The position numbers and the translations under genes were made by a program. A stretch of DNA of 64,000 bases from GCA-2720865 sp047630275 (GTDB lineage Bacteria > Bdellovibrionota > Bacteriovoracia > Bacteriovoracales > Bacteriovoracaceae): the NCBI GenBank assembly GCA_047630275.1, contig JBLHVN010000001.1, forward strand, positions 1,612,001-1,676,000, in the 5' to 3' direction. The notes beneath the pieces are model-generated. The model did not search any database and was not told the origin of the DNA. It worked only from the letters and a program-made list of their open reading frames with translations. Below are positions 8,528 to 15,879 of the stretch, piece after piece; positions within the stretch are counted from its first letter, which is position 1; each line of letters opens with the position of its first letter.

Positions 8528-9391
8528 ATGGAAACACTAAGATTCAAGCAATTTCACACTGTCTATCAGGTAGGGAGCCTAAGAAAAGCTTCAGAGATCC
8601 TAGGCATTTCTCACTCAGGCCTTTCTAAGTCTTTAAGGACTTTAGAGAGTGAGCTTGGGCAAAAGCTCTTTATCAAAAGTGGAAGGGGTGTTGTTTTTAC
8701 TGATGAAGGACATGAGTTTGCTCGAAAGATCCCAAGCTTCTTTGAGTCCCTAGAGACCTTATTAAAGGACGAAGTAAATAGCGGGCTTCCCCGCCTTAGG
8801 ATAGGCTCTTTTGAAGTCTTTACGACTTATTTTGCAAAGCTACTTGGACCATTATTTGAAGAATACGAGCTAGATTTTCAAGAGTTGATACCAGGAAAGA
8901 TGGAGCAAGCCTTAGTTAATCATGAAATTGATATGGCCATTACCTATGAGCCAATTGCCTTTGCTGGTGTGGAGCATCTAAAGGTCTCTCAAATTGAGAT
9001 GGGTGCCTTCGTAAAAAAGGGCTCATTTTCAAGGACCAATGTATTAAAGATTCCTTTTGCAGCGCCTATGATTCCTATTGAAGGAGCTCCAACTAGCACT
9101 AAGGGGCTTGATAGCTGGCCTGATAATCTTATCAAGCGAGAGGTAAAGTTTAGAGTGGACTTGATGGAGACGGCCATGTCTTTAGCTAGAAATGGTCATT
9201 GCGCTGTGTTTATCCCTAGTTTTGTGGCGAAGCTTCATAACGAAGTCATGAAAGAAGAGTTTCACTTGATAAAAAAAGCACTTCCCTCAGGAATGAAGAA
9301 GATCGTTAGAGACGTCTATATAGTTAAAAGAGAATCCACAATAGAAGATGCTAAGCTAAAAAAGTTAGCAAAATATTTACGCAGCCTTTAG
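8528..9391 (+). CDS. LysR-family transcriptional regulator
   Basis: 287 residues. The winged helix-turn-helix is at about 1-60 (FKQFHTVYQVGSLRKASEILGIS region and the LysR signature ending in ELGQKLF), followed by a linker helix and a periplasmic-binding-like effector domain. It diverges from the exported-protein/nitroreductase operon, so it most likely controls that operon and itself from the 80-bp intergenic region. The inducer is unknown. I see no good ribosome site before the ATG. Confidence 0.9.
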   Translation: METLRFKQFHTVYQVGSLRKASEILGISHSGLSKSLRTLESELGQKLFIKSGRGVVFTDEGHEFARKIPSFFESLETLLKDEVNSGLPRLRIGSFEVFTTYFAKLLGPLFEEYELDFQELIPGKMEQALVNHEIDMAITYEPIAFAGVEHLKVSQIEMGAFVKKGSFSRTNVLKIPFAAPMIPIEGAPTSTKGLDSWPDNLIKREVKFRVDLMETAMSLARNGHCAVFIPSFVAKLHNEVMKEEFHLIKKALPSGMKKIVRDVYIVKRESTIEDAKLKKLAKYLRSL

Positions 9392-9403
9392 AAAGGTTAT
9401 AAT
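9376..9403 (+). promoter_or_regulatory. Predicted sigma70-like promoter for the PDZ-thioredoxin gene
   Basis: TTTACG (9376-9381), 16-nt spacer, TATAAT (9398-9403). The -35 lies in the end of the LysR gene. The expected start of transcription is about 35 nt before the ATG at 9447. Confidence 0.45.
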
Positions 9404-9446
9404 AAGTCAGGCATAAAGCTCTATAGCTGACTCAAAGGTTTTAGTA

Positions 9447-10238
9447 ATGCGTATACTCATAATATCCTTTTTCCTTCTTTTTTCGGCTCCTTTAATGAGT
9501 CAGATTCGCTCAGTAAAACCTTGGCTAGGGATAGCAATCGACAAAGGGTCAAAGGGTGTCTTGGTTAAAAAGGCCCTTCCTGATACGCCGGCTCTTAAGG
9601 GCGGCATCCTTGCAGGGGATGAGGTGATCTCCATTGATGGAAAAAAAGTGAACACCCCTTCAGAGTTGATAAAGGCCGTTACTGATAAGGGCGTCGGTCT
9701 TGAAGTAAAGGTTGAGCTCCTAAGAGGAAATAAGAAAATATTCAAAAACTTTACCTTAGTGGCAAAACCCGATGCTGAAGAGATGGCAAAGAAGAAGTTG
9801 ATGAATCTTCCCGCCCCAGGATTTGATCTACCGGTTATTCAAGGAAGTAAGAAGAAAAACTTATCCTTAAAAGATCAAAAAGGAAGGCTTACCTTATTAG
9901 AGTTCTGGTCTATCACTTGCCCCGCTTGCATTTCAGCTCATCCTAGGTTGATTGAGTTCGCAAAGAAAAATAAAAAGTCCGTTGATGTTATTAGTATTTC
10001 TACTGATAAGAAAAAAGATCTAAAAAAATACTTAGCAAAGGTTGATCAGTATTTAAAAACTAAAGATAGGGATATTATCTTTTTAAGATCCCCTGATGGA
10101 AAGATCAATAGCGAATACATGGCCAACTTAATACCTATGTTTGTCTTAGTAGATAAAGATGGCAAGGTCGTTGATATAGGTATTGGGGCAGGAAGAGTCT
10201 TAGAAAAGGTTTTAAAGAATATAGAAAATAGGATTTGA
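9447..10238 (+). CDS. Exported PDZ-thioredoxin (TlpA-like) fusion protein
   Basis: 263 residues: signal peptide (1-18), a PDZ domain at about 24-105 (GVLVKKALPDTPALKGGILAGDEV, ISIDGKKV), then a TlpA/AhpC-like thioredoxin fold at about 122-262 with the redox motif C158-P-A-C161 and a probable cis-proline in LIPMFVLVD. PDZ domains bind exposed peptide ends and TlpA proteins reduce periplasmic disulfides, so the fusion could be a substrate-recruiting disulfide reductase in the periplasm. That role is inference. A 70-residue cysteine-containing protein starts 1 bp after its stop. Confidence 0.85.
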   Translation: MRILIISFFLLFSAPLMSQIRSVKPWLGIAIDKGSKGVLVKKALPDTPALKGGILAGDEVISIDGKKVNTPSELIKAVTDKGVGLEVKVELLRGNKKIFKNFTLVAKPDAEEMAKKKLMNLPAPGFDLPVIQGSKKKNLSLKDQKGRLTLLEFWSITCPACISAHPRLIEFAKKNKKSVDVISISTDKKKDLKKYLAKVDQYLKTKDRDIIFLRSPDGKINSEYMANLIPMFVLVDKDGKVVDIGIGAGRVLEKVLKNIENRI

Positions 10239-10239
10239 T

Positions 10240-10452
10240 ATGAATGATGAAACTCAAATTAAGGAAGCCGTAATTGATCAACTTGAAGAAGTGGTTAAGA
10301 AAGCTAGAGAAGACCTAAGCACGGTAGTTTGCAGCGAACATGGCAAAGCTCTCTTGAAACTCGACATGATAAGAGCAGAAGGTCGATTTGACATCAAGTG
10401 CTGCTGCGATAAAGGTGAGGCCCTCGTCGAGGCGGCGATTGCAAAGCTTTAA
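10240..10452 (+). CDS. Small cysteine-containing protein co-transcribed with the PDZ-thioredoxin gene
   Basis: 70 residues, mostly helical and acidic, with C31 and a C54-C55-C56 triplet and no signal peptide. It starts 1 bp after the stop of the PDZ-thioredoxin gene, so it is translationally coupled to it. I do not recognise the family. The cysteines could bind a metal or exchange disulfides, but there is no motif to prove it. Confidence 0.65.
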   Translation: MNDETQIKEAVIDQLEEVVKKAREDLSTVVCSEHGKALLKLDMIRAEGRFDIKCCCDKGEALVEAAIAKL

Positions 10453-10547
10453 GATCTTTTTATAAAACTCAGCAACTCTTTAAGAGAGACCAAATTTTCT
10501 TTTCACAAATTAGTGTCATTTTGACCCTGACCATTTATTACCAAACG

Positions 10548-10576
10548 CTAAAGCCTTTTAATTAGGGCTTTCTTAT
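10548..10576 (+). terminator. Possible terminator after the small Cys protein gene
   Basis: AAAGCC (10550-10555) pairs with GGCTTT (10566-10571) across a 10-nt AT-rich loop, followed by CTTATT. It sits about 100 bp after the upstream stop. The short U-run makes it moderate at best. Confidence 0.4.
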
Positions 10577-10641
10577 TCGTCACTTAACTTTTAAGACGAA
10601 GGAGTTATTCACAATACAATAAATCTTGTGCTTTTTTATTT

Positions 10642-10664
10642 TTGAGTCCTTAGATTTAACTCAA
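10642..10664. repeat. Inverted repeat upstream of a small exported basic protein
   Basis: TTGAGT (10642-10647) and ACTCAA (10659-10664) are perfect inverted copies 11 nt apart, 23 bp before the ATG at 10688. Position suits an operator or the 5' leader of the mRNA; function unknown. Confidence 0.3.
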
Positions 10665-10687
10665 TAAAAACAAACAAGGAGAGTTAC

Positions 10688-11116
10688 ATGAAAAAATTAT
10701 TTTTCGCTGCATTTTTATTATTTAGCACAAGCGCTTTTGCTGACATGGTTCAAGTTAAGAAAGTAAAGTGTTCACTTTTTGGAAACCTTAAGGTTAAGGT
10801 TCGTGGACTTGAATCTTATGGAAGAGTCGGAGAAGGTTACTTAAAGGCAAACCTTCCCATGAGAAGCGACTGTGATTCAGCAGCTATTCGCTTTAGCCAA
10901 ACTATGGGTAGGGGGGTTCAAGCGGCTAATGTTGACTTTGACCGCTACGAAATCCAAAGACAAGTTTCTAGAGGTGGAGATAATGATAAGGGAGATTATG
11001 AATGCGAAGTATACCGTCGTTCAGTTCTTAACATTACTTTCCCAAGATTTGGATCAACCAACTTTAAAAACATGCATGACAAGTTAGTAACTAGATACTA
11101 CGGACGTTGTAGATAG
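10688..11116 (+). CDS. Small exported basic protein, unknown function
   Basis: 142 residues with a clear signal peptide (MKKLFFAAFLLFSTSAFA, cut after residue 18). The mature protein is basic (many R and K) with about four Cys able to form disulfides. A strong ribosome site, AAGGAG, lies 6 bp before the ATG, and a textbook terminator follows, so it is a single-gene transcript that could be highly expressed. I do not recognise the family. Confidence 0.75.
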   Translation: MKKLFFAAFLLFSTSAFADMVQVKKVKCSLFGNLKVKVRGLESYGRVGEGYLKANLPMRSDCDSAAIRFSQTMGRGVQAANVDFDRYEIQRQVSRGGDNDKGDYECEVYRRSVLNITFPRFGSTNFKNMHDKLVTRYYGRCR

Positions 11117-11124
11117 TTCTCTCA

Positions 11125-11162
11125 CTCGGAAGGCCCTCCACAATGGCCTTCCGAGCCCTTTT
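11125..11162 (+). terminator. Rho-independent terminator
   Basis: Perfect 11-bp GC-rich stem, CTCGGAAGGCC (11125-11135) with GGCCTTCCGAG (11145-11155), 9-nt loop, then CCC and TTTT. It ends the small exported protein gene. The minus strand lacks a U-run, so it serves the plus strand. It is the only strong terminator I see between convergent genes in this window. Confidence 0.9.
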
Positions 11163-11778
11163 AGACTAATTCAACAAGCCTCTTCACCTCTTTTTCCGCA
11201 GAAGCAAGAGTTCTTCCTTTAGTGGTTGCAACGTCTAAGAGGCAGCCAGATAAGATATTTTGAATGGACTTAGCCTTTTGATCAGCATCCTTTTTAGTAA
11301 GTGTTTCATCTCTTTTCCTTAAAATATAAGAGATCCTCTGGGCGCCGCCTTTTCTAATTTGATGATTAAGTTCTAAGTATTCTTTTTGAAAAGTAGATAA
11401 ATAATAGAGAAGAAACATGACTGAGAGCTGCTCTGGGTGATTCTTTGCCCACTTAAAAGGTCCTTGAAGATAAGAGTCTAATAGATCTTCATTTGAATGA
11501 GCGTTCTCTAAGCACTCTAAAGAAATTGATTGATATGTGGCTGCAATATATTGAATGGCCGCTAAGAAGATCTTTTGTTTATCGGAGAAGTAATAATTTA
11601 CATGGGCCCTTCTGGTACCAATCCTTTTGGCAATGGCCTCGAAGGTGGTCTTTTCTAGGCCCTCTTCAGACAAGCATTCAATTGCTGCCGTTATAATCTC
11701 TGCCTTTTTTAAATCACCCTTGCGGGGTCTGAACTCAAAGAGCCTGATCATTAAAGGGTCAACCGTATGTTTTTCCAT
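11161..11778 (-). CDS. TetR-family transcriptional regulator
   Basis: 205 residues. The helix-turn-helix is at about 25-68 (AAIECLSEEGLEKTTFEAIA then GTRRAHVNYYFSDKQKIF), the standard TetR pattern, followed by a helical ligand-binding domain. It is transcribed away from the KAS III-like/SDR/hydrolase/ligase operon across a 109-bp gap, so it most likely represses that operon and itself. Given the neighbours, an acyl-CoA or other fatty-acid derivative is a reasonable guess for the ligand, but nothing in the sequence proves it. Confidence 0.9.
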   Translation of the reverse strand: MEKHTVDPLMIRLFEFRPRKGDLKKAEIITAAIECLSEEGLEKTTFEAIAKRIGTRRAHVNYYFSDKQKIFLAAIQYIAATYQSISLECLENAHSNEDLLDSYLQGPFKWAKNHPEQLSVMFLLYYLSTFQKEYLELNHQIRKGGAQRISYILRKRDETLTKKDADQKAKSIQNILSGCLLDVATTKGRTLASAEKEVKRLVELV

Positions 11779-11805
11779 GATTCAATCTAACACAGAGCAA
11801 CTTAC

Positions 11806-11836
11806 TTGTCATTATTTTCTTGTACGTATGTATAAA
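11806..11836 (+). promoter_or_regulatory. Candidate promoter of the ketosynthase operon
   Basis: TTGTCA (11806-11811), 19-nt spacer, TATAAA (11831-11836). The elements match consensus well, but the spacer is 2 nt longer than ideal. The spacer contains TACGTA and other short symmetry that could hold the TetR operator. Confidence 0.35.
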
Positions 11837-11887
11837 AAACTTGCTGTTGTGTATAAATAATGGTTTTTTTGGAAAAAGGAGTTATCC

Positions 11888-12937
11888 GTGGAAAATCTAG
11901 AAAGTGTTGGAGTATTGAGCATGGGAGTATGGCTTCCAAGTGAGTGTGAAGACGCTCGTTCAATTGCTCAAAGTTCAGGTATTCCAGAGAATGTCATCTC
12001 TTCTAAGATGGGGATTAAAAGGAAATGCCGAGCTGTCTTAAAGGATAAGATTGACCCCTCTATGATGGCGATAAAAGCCGCAACAAGAGCCTTAGAAGGG
12101 ATTGACCCTTTAAGTATAGATCTCATTATATGGACGGGCTCTGAGTATAAAGATTTCAATGTCTGGTCAGCAGGAATCTATGTTCAAAGAGAACTAGGTC
12201 TAAAGAACGCTTTTGCTTTTGATCTAAGCGCCCGTTGCTCCTCCAATGTTGTGGCCCTTGGGGTGGCAAAGTCCTTACTTCAAACGAATCAAAACTATAA
12301 GCGAGCTCTTTTAGTTGGAGGTCATCGAACAGGTGATCTTGTTAATTATCAAGATAAATCCTCAAGGTTTCTCTACAACTTAGCAGACGGAGGCTCTGCC
12401 ATAGTCATAGAGAAAAGTGAAACTAACCCTATTTTGAATTCATCAGTAATCACTGATGGGGATTTTAGTTTGGATGTCATCATCCCCATGGGGGGAACAA
12501 GAAAGCCCTTTAAAGAAAATCACAAAGAGAGTGATTACCACTTAACTTGCCCAGATATTGAAGGGATGCGCGAACGTTTAGCCAGTAGGTCTATTGAGAA
12601 TTTCTTAAAGGTTATTAAGTCCGCAGCTTCTACTTCTATGCCAAGTCGTCCCATTGATTACCTCTCTCTTCTTCACATGAAAAAGTCAGCACACGACAGC
12701 ATCTTAGAGAACCTAGAGCTAACTTTAGAGCAATCAATCTATTTAGAGAACTATGGTCATTTTGGAGCTCCAGATCAGGTGGTCTCTCTTGGTTTAGCTG
12801 AAAGGGATTCAGTTTTAAAAAAAGGTGATCATATTGTTCTTGCCTCGGCGGGGATTGGATATACATGGTCAGCTATTAGCCTTAGATATGACAAAGAAAT
12901 ATTTAATAATAACGCAATCAAAGATTTAAAGTATTGA
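11888..12937 (+). CDS. 3-oxoacyl-ACP synthase III-like ketosynthase
   Basis: 349 residues from a GTG with AAGGAG 6 bp before it. The fold is that of the KAS III/thiolase superfamily: nucleophile C117 in DLSARCSSN, H263 in a LLHMKKSAHD context, and GGSAIVIE. The third catalytic position, Asn in an H-G-N or Y-G-N motif of most FabH proteins, reads N-Y-G-H with His at 291. It would join an acyl group to a second acyl unit (Claisen condensation). It leads an operon with a reductase, hydrolase, acyl-CoA ligase and transporter, not fatty-acid synthesis genes, so it is unlikely to be the housekeeping FabH. Confidence 0.8.
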   Translation: MENLESVGVLSMGVWLPSECEDARSIAQSSGIPENVISSKMGIKRKCRAVLKDKIDPSMMAIKAATRALEGIDPLSIDLIIWTGSEYKDFNVWSAGIYVQRELGLKNAFAFDLSARCSSNVVALGVAKSLLQTNQNYKRALLVGGHRTGDLVNYQDKSSRFLYNLADGGSAIVIEKSETNPILNSSVITDGDFSLDVIIPMGGTRKPFKENHKESDYHLTCPDIEGMRERLASRSIENFLKVIKSAASTSMPSRPIDYLSLLHMKKSAHDSILENLELTLEQSIYLENYGHFGAPDQVVSLGLAERDSVLKKGDHIVLASAGIGYTWSAISLRYDKEIFNNNAIKDLKY

Positions 12938-12941
12938 GGTA

Positions 12942-13655
12942 ATGATGAGAAGAGTTTTTGTAACTGGTGGAGCAAGTGGAATCGGTCGAGAGACAGTCAA
13001 CCTCTTTTGGGAAGGAGGAGATCATCTCATTGTTGTTGATAGGCCCACCTTAGAAGAGTCAGAGCTTTCTTTTCAATACAAAGACCGACTTACTTATATA
13101 AGCGCCGATGTCACAAAAAAAGAATCAAGAAATCAAATAGAAAAAGAAATGAACCTCGGTGTAGATGTCTTGATTAATAATGCAGGAGTAACAAGAGATT
13201 CGACTTGTTTGAAGATGCAAGAAGCTGATTGGGATTTAGTTCTTGATGTAAACCTGAAAGCCGTTTTTATGCTTTCTGTTTTGGCAGCTACTAAAATGAA
13301 AGAGCAAGGCTATGGTGTTATCTTAAATGCGGCCTCAGTAGTGGCCCATAATGGAAACTTTGGGCAAGCCAACTATGTTGCTAGTAAAGCCGGGCTTATA
13401 GGCATGACAAAAACGATGGCAAAAGAGCTAGGTAAGTATGGCATTAGAGTCAATGCAGTTGCACCAGGTTTTATTGCAACGGCAATGGTTAAGAAAATGC
13501 CTGAAAAGGTAATTTCAATGATGGAAGGAAAAACCCCTCTAGCTAGAATGGGAGAGCCTTTAGATATTGCAAAAGCCTACGAATTTCTTGCTAGCGATAA
13601 GGCGAGTTTTATAACAGGCACATGCCTAAATGTTGATGGGGGAATCATTATCTAA
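12942..13655 (+). CDS. Short-chain dehydrogenase/reductase (FabG-like)
   Basis: 237 residues, the size of classical SDR enzymes. Visible motifs: TGGASGIG (8-15) for nucleotide binding, NNAG (79-82), N104, S132, Y145 and K149 of the catalytic tetrad, and a closing NVDGG. It should reduce a 3-ketoacyl substrate with NAD(P)H. GAGG precedes the ATG by a few bases; a second ATG is 3 bp on. It follows the ketosynthase by 4 bp and overlaps the hydrolase by 1 bp (TAATG), so the enzymes are probably made together. Confidence 0.9.
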   Translation: MMRRVFVTGGASGIGRETVNLFWEGGDHLIVVDRPTLEESELSFQYKDRLTYISADVTKKESRNQIEKEMNLGVDVLINNAGVTRDSTCLKMQEADWDLVLDVNLKAVFMLSVLAATKMKEQGYGVILNAASVVAHNGNFGQANYVASKAGLIGMTKTMAKELGKYGIRVNAVAPGFIATAMVKKMPEKVISMMEGKTPLARMGEPLDIAKAYEFLASDKASFITGTCLNVDGGIII

Positions 13656-14425
13656 TGACTCTTCCTTATACAAAACATATTCATCACAAAGATGCCCCAT
13701 GGGTAATTTTAATCAATGGACTTTTTACTGACCAGAGCTCTTGGGATAAGGCGCTTAAGGATCTTTCAATCTTTAATATCCTGACCTATGATTGCAAGGG
13801 GCAGGGGCTGGCACCTGACATTGATTCTCCGTATGATTTAGATCAGCAAGTCTTAGACCTTCTCGAACTATTAAAAGCCAATGACCTCCCAAAGGTAAGT
13901 CTAGTAGGTTTGAGTAATGGAGGAAGGGTCGCCTTAAAATTCGCCTCATTATTTCCAGAAAGATGTGAGAGTATTGTTTCATGTGATTCTTATGGGAATT
14001 TAAATCCACTTTTAAAATCTAAACTTGAGTCGTGGTTGAAGGCGCATAGGTTAGGAGGAAGTGAGCTTCGCTTTGACGTTGCTCTTCCATGGGTTTGGGG
14101 AGAGAGTTTTCTTCTAAAAAGCCCAGAGCTTGTTGAGCATTATAGAAAAAGATCAAAACAAGCGCTTGATTCTAACATAATAGGTCTAATCAAAGGTGCT
14201 CTTTCAGGCAGTGTTGAGCTCTCTAAGATATATACAAGAACATTATTCCTAGTAGGAGAGGAGGACCTCTTAACGCCTCCAAGTTTACTGCAAGCTCTCT
14301 CTAGAGAAGTTAGCGGCTCTAGGTTGAAGATTATTCCCGGTGGGCATGCCTCTATAATAGAAAACCCTGAAAGTATAAAAAGAGAGATTCTTCCCTTTTT
14401 AAAGGAAGCCTATGAGCTGGGTTAA
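13655..14425 (+). CDS. Alpha/beta hydrolase
   Basis: 256 residues. Nucleophile elbow G85-L86-S87-N88-G89, an acidic residue near D207 (VGEEDLLTPP) and H231 in GGHAS complete the triad. The oxyanion strand is ILINGLF. It resembles small esterases and thioesterases or carboxylesterases; an HGG-type lipase motif is absent. In this operon it could release or open an acyl intermediate. A serine nucleophile differs from OleB, which uses aspartate. It overlaps the acyl-CoA synthetase gene by 14 bp. Confidence 0.85.
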   Translation: MTLPYTKHIHHKDAPWVILINGLFTDQSSWDKALKDLSIFNILTYDCKGQGLAPDIDSPYDLDQQVLDLLELLKANDLPKVSLVGLSNGGRVALKFASLFPERCESIVSCDSYGNLNPLLKSKLESWLKAHRLGGSELRFDVALPWVWGESFLLKSPELVEHYRKRSKQALDSNIIGLIKGALSGSVELSKIYTRTLFLVGEEDLLTPPSLLQALSREVSGSRLKIIPGGHASIIENPESIKREILPFLKEAYELG

Positions 14426-15872
14426 CTTCTTTAATAAGATAAGTTTAAATGAACCTGGAAAGGTGGCCTTGATTGAAGAGGCTAGTGGTACTAGGTGGAG
14501 TTATCGAAAACTTAGGCTAGAAGTAGACAGGTGGGCCAGCTTCTTTCAAAAAAATGGCGTTCAAAAAGGTGATCGCATCGCCTTAAAGGCTCTAAACAGA
14601 AGGGAGCATATAAGTATCTTTTTAGCATCGGCTCAGATCGGGGCAATCTTTGTGCCTCTAAACTGGCGCCTTTCATCAGAGGAACTACAAAAGATAGTTG
14701 ATAGGGTTGACCCTTATTATTTAATTGTTGATGAGGAAACAGAGCTTAAAACAAGTGGGTATATGATTGATCTTAATATTTGGAGCCTTCCAAGTGACTA
14801 TAAGTTTAATTCAGTAAGCTCATCAAAGAGTGATCCACTTCTCATGCTTTTTACTTCAGGTACAAGCGGGCTTCCTAAGGGGGTTCTTTTTCACGGAGAA
14901 ATGCTAGAAGCCAATCAATGGGCCACTGTAAAAGAATGGGGTCTAAAGAAAGATGATATAACAGTTGTTGAAACACCTTTTTTTCACACAGGGGGCTATA
15001 ATGTGCTTCTTCTTCCTCTTCTTCTCATAGGAGGCACAGTCATTCTTTCTAAGGGCTTTGACCCAAAAGGAACCTTAGAATTAATTGAAAGGGAAAAGAT
15101 AAGTGTCTATTTCGCTGTCCCTACCATGTTTCAAAGGATGGCAGAATCAGAAGCTTTTAATGAAGTGGACCTTAAGAGTTTAAGATTTCTTATCTCAGGT
15201 GGAGCTCCATGCTCTCCTGAACTTATAAAAACTTATCAAGAAAAAGACCTAAGTTTTCGTCAAGGCTTTGGCATGACAGAAGTTGGACCTAATTGTTTTT
15301 CATTAAAAGAAGACATGGCCCTTAGTAAATTAGGCTCAGTAGGGAAACCTATGAAACATACAAAAACAATGGTTCTCAAAGATGACGGGAGCTTTGCTAA
15401 AGTTGATGAAGTTGGCGAGCTTCTTTTGAGTGGCCCCCATGTTTGTAGTGGGTATTTTAACGAGCATAAACGCTTCAAAGATTCATTTTATAAAAACTTC
15501 TTCAAAACAGGGGACTTAGTTCGCGTCGATAGTGACGGATTCTTTTATGTCGTTGGTAGAAAAAAAGAAATGTATATCTCAGGGGGAGAAAATGTGTATC
15601 CTGCTGAGGTTGAGAGGTCACTAGCTCTTCATCCTTTCATTGAAGAAGTCGCAGTGGTCTCGGTTCCTCACCCAGAGTGGGGAGAGGTTGGCTTTGCCTT
15701 TTACCGTGGAAAATCAGAAATAGAACTAAGAAAACTAAGGCAATTTCTAAACTCAAAGCTTTGCCGCTATAAACACCCATTATACTTAGAAAAAATAGTC
15801 AATTTCCCTCTTCTAGGTTCTGGGAAGATCAATAAAAACTCACTTCAACAAGTGGCCCTTAATAAGGTATAG
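14412..15872 (+). CDS. AMP-forming acyl-CoA synthetase/ligase
   Basis: 486 residues. ATP P-loop motif TSGTSGLPKG at 148-157, GFGMTE at the adenylation core, GDLV and the VGRKKEMYISGGENVYPAEVE hinge region (in two parts), and catalytic K472 in GSGKINK. This is the acyl-CoA synthetase family (MenE/FadD type, somewhat short) that activates a carboxylic acid to an acyl-adenylate and then to a thioester. The acid is unknown. It likely supplies activated acyl units to the ketosynthase, or recycles the product. Confidence 0.88.
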   Translation: MSWVNFFNKISLNEPGKVALIEEASGTRWSYRKLRLEVDRWASFFQKNGVQKGDRIALKALNRREHISIFLASAQIGAIFVPLNWRLSSEELQKIVDRVDPYYLIVDEETELKTSGYMIDLNIWSLPSDYKFNSVSSSKSDPLLMLFTSGTSGLPKGVLFHGEMLEANQWATVKEWGLKKDDITVVETPFFHTGGYNVLLLPLLLIGGTVILSKGFDPKGTLELIEREKISVYFAVPTMFQRMAESEAFNEVDLKSLRFLISGGAPCSPELIKTYQEKDLSFRQGFGMTEVGPNCFSLKEDMALSKLGSVGKPMKHTKTMVLKDDGSFAKVDEVGELLLSGPHVCSGYFNEHKRFKDSFYKNFFKTGDLVRVDSDGFFYVVGRKKEMYISGGENVYPAEVERSLALHPFIEEVAVVSVPHPEWGEVGFAFYRGKSEIELRKLRQFLNSKLCRYKHPLYLEKIVNFPLLGSGKINKNSLQQVALNKV

Positions 15873-15879
15873 GTAGAAT

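Noticed and set aside
11888..15872. Calling the operon OleABCD
   Set aside because: The hydrolase has Ser not Asp as nucleophile, the reductase is the short FabG type, and the ligase is shorter, so only superfamily membership is shared.
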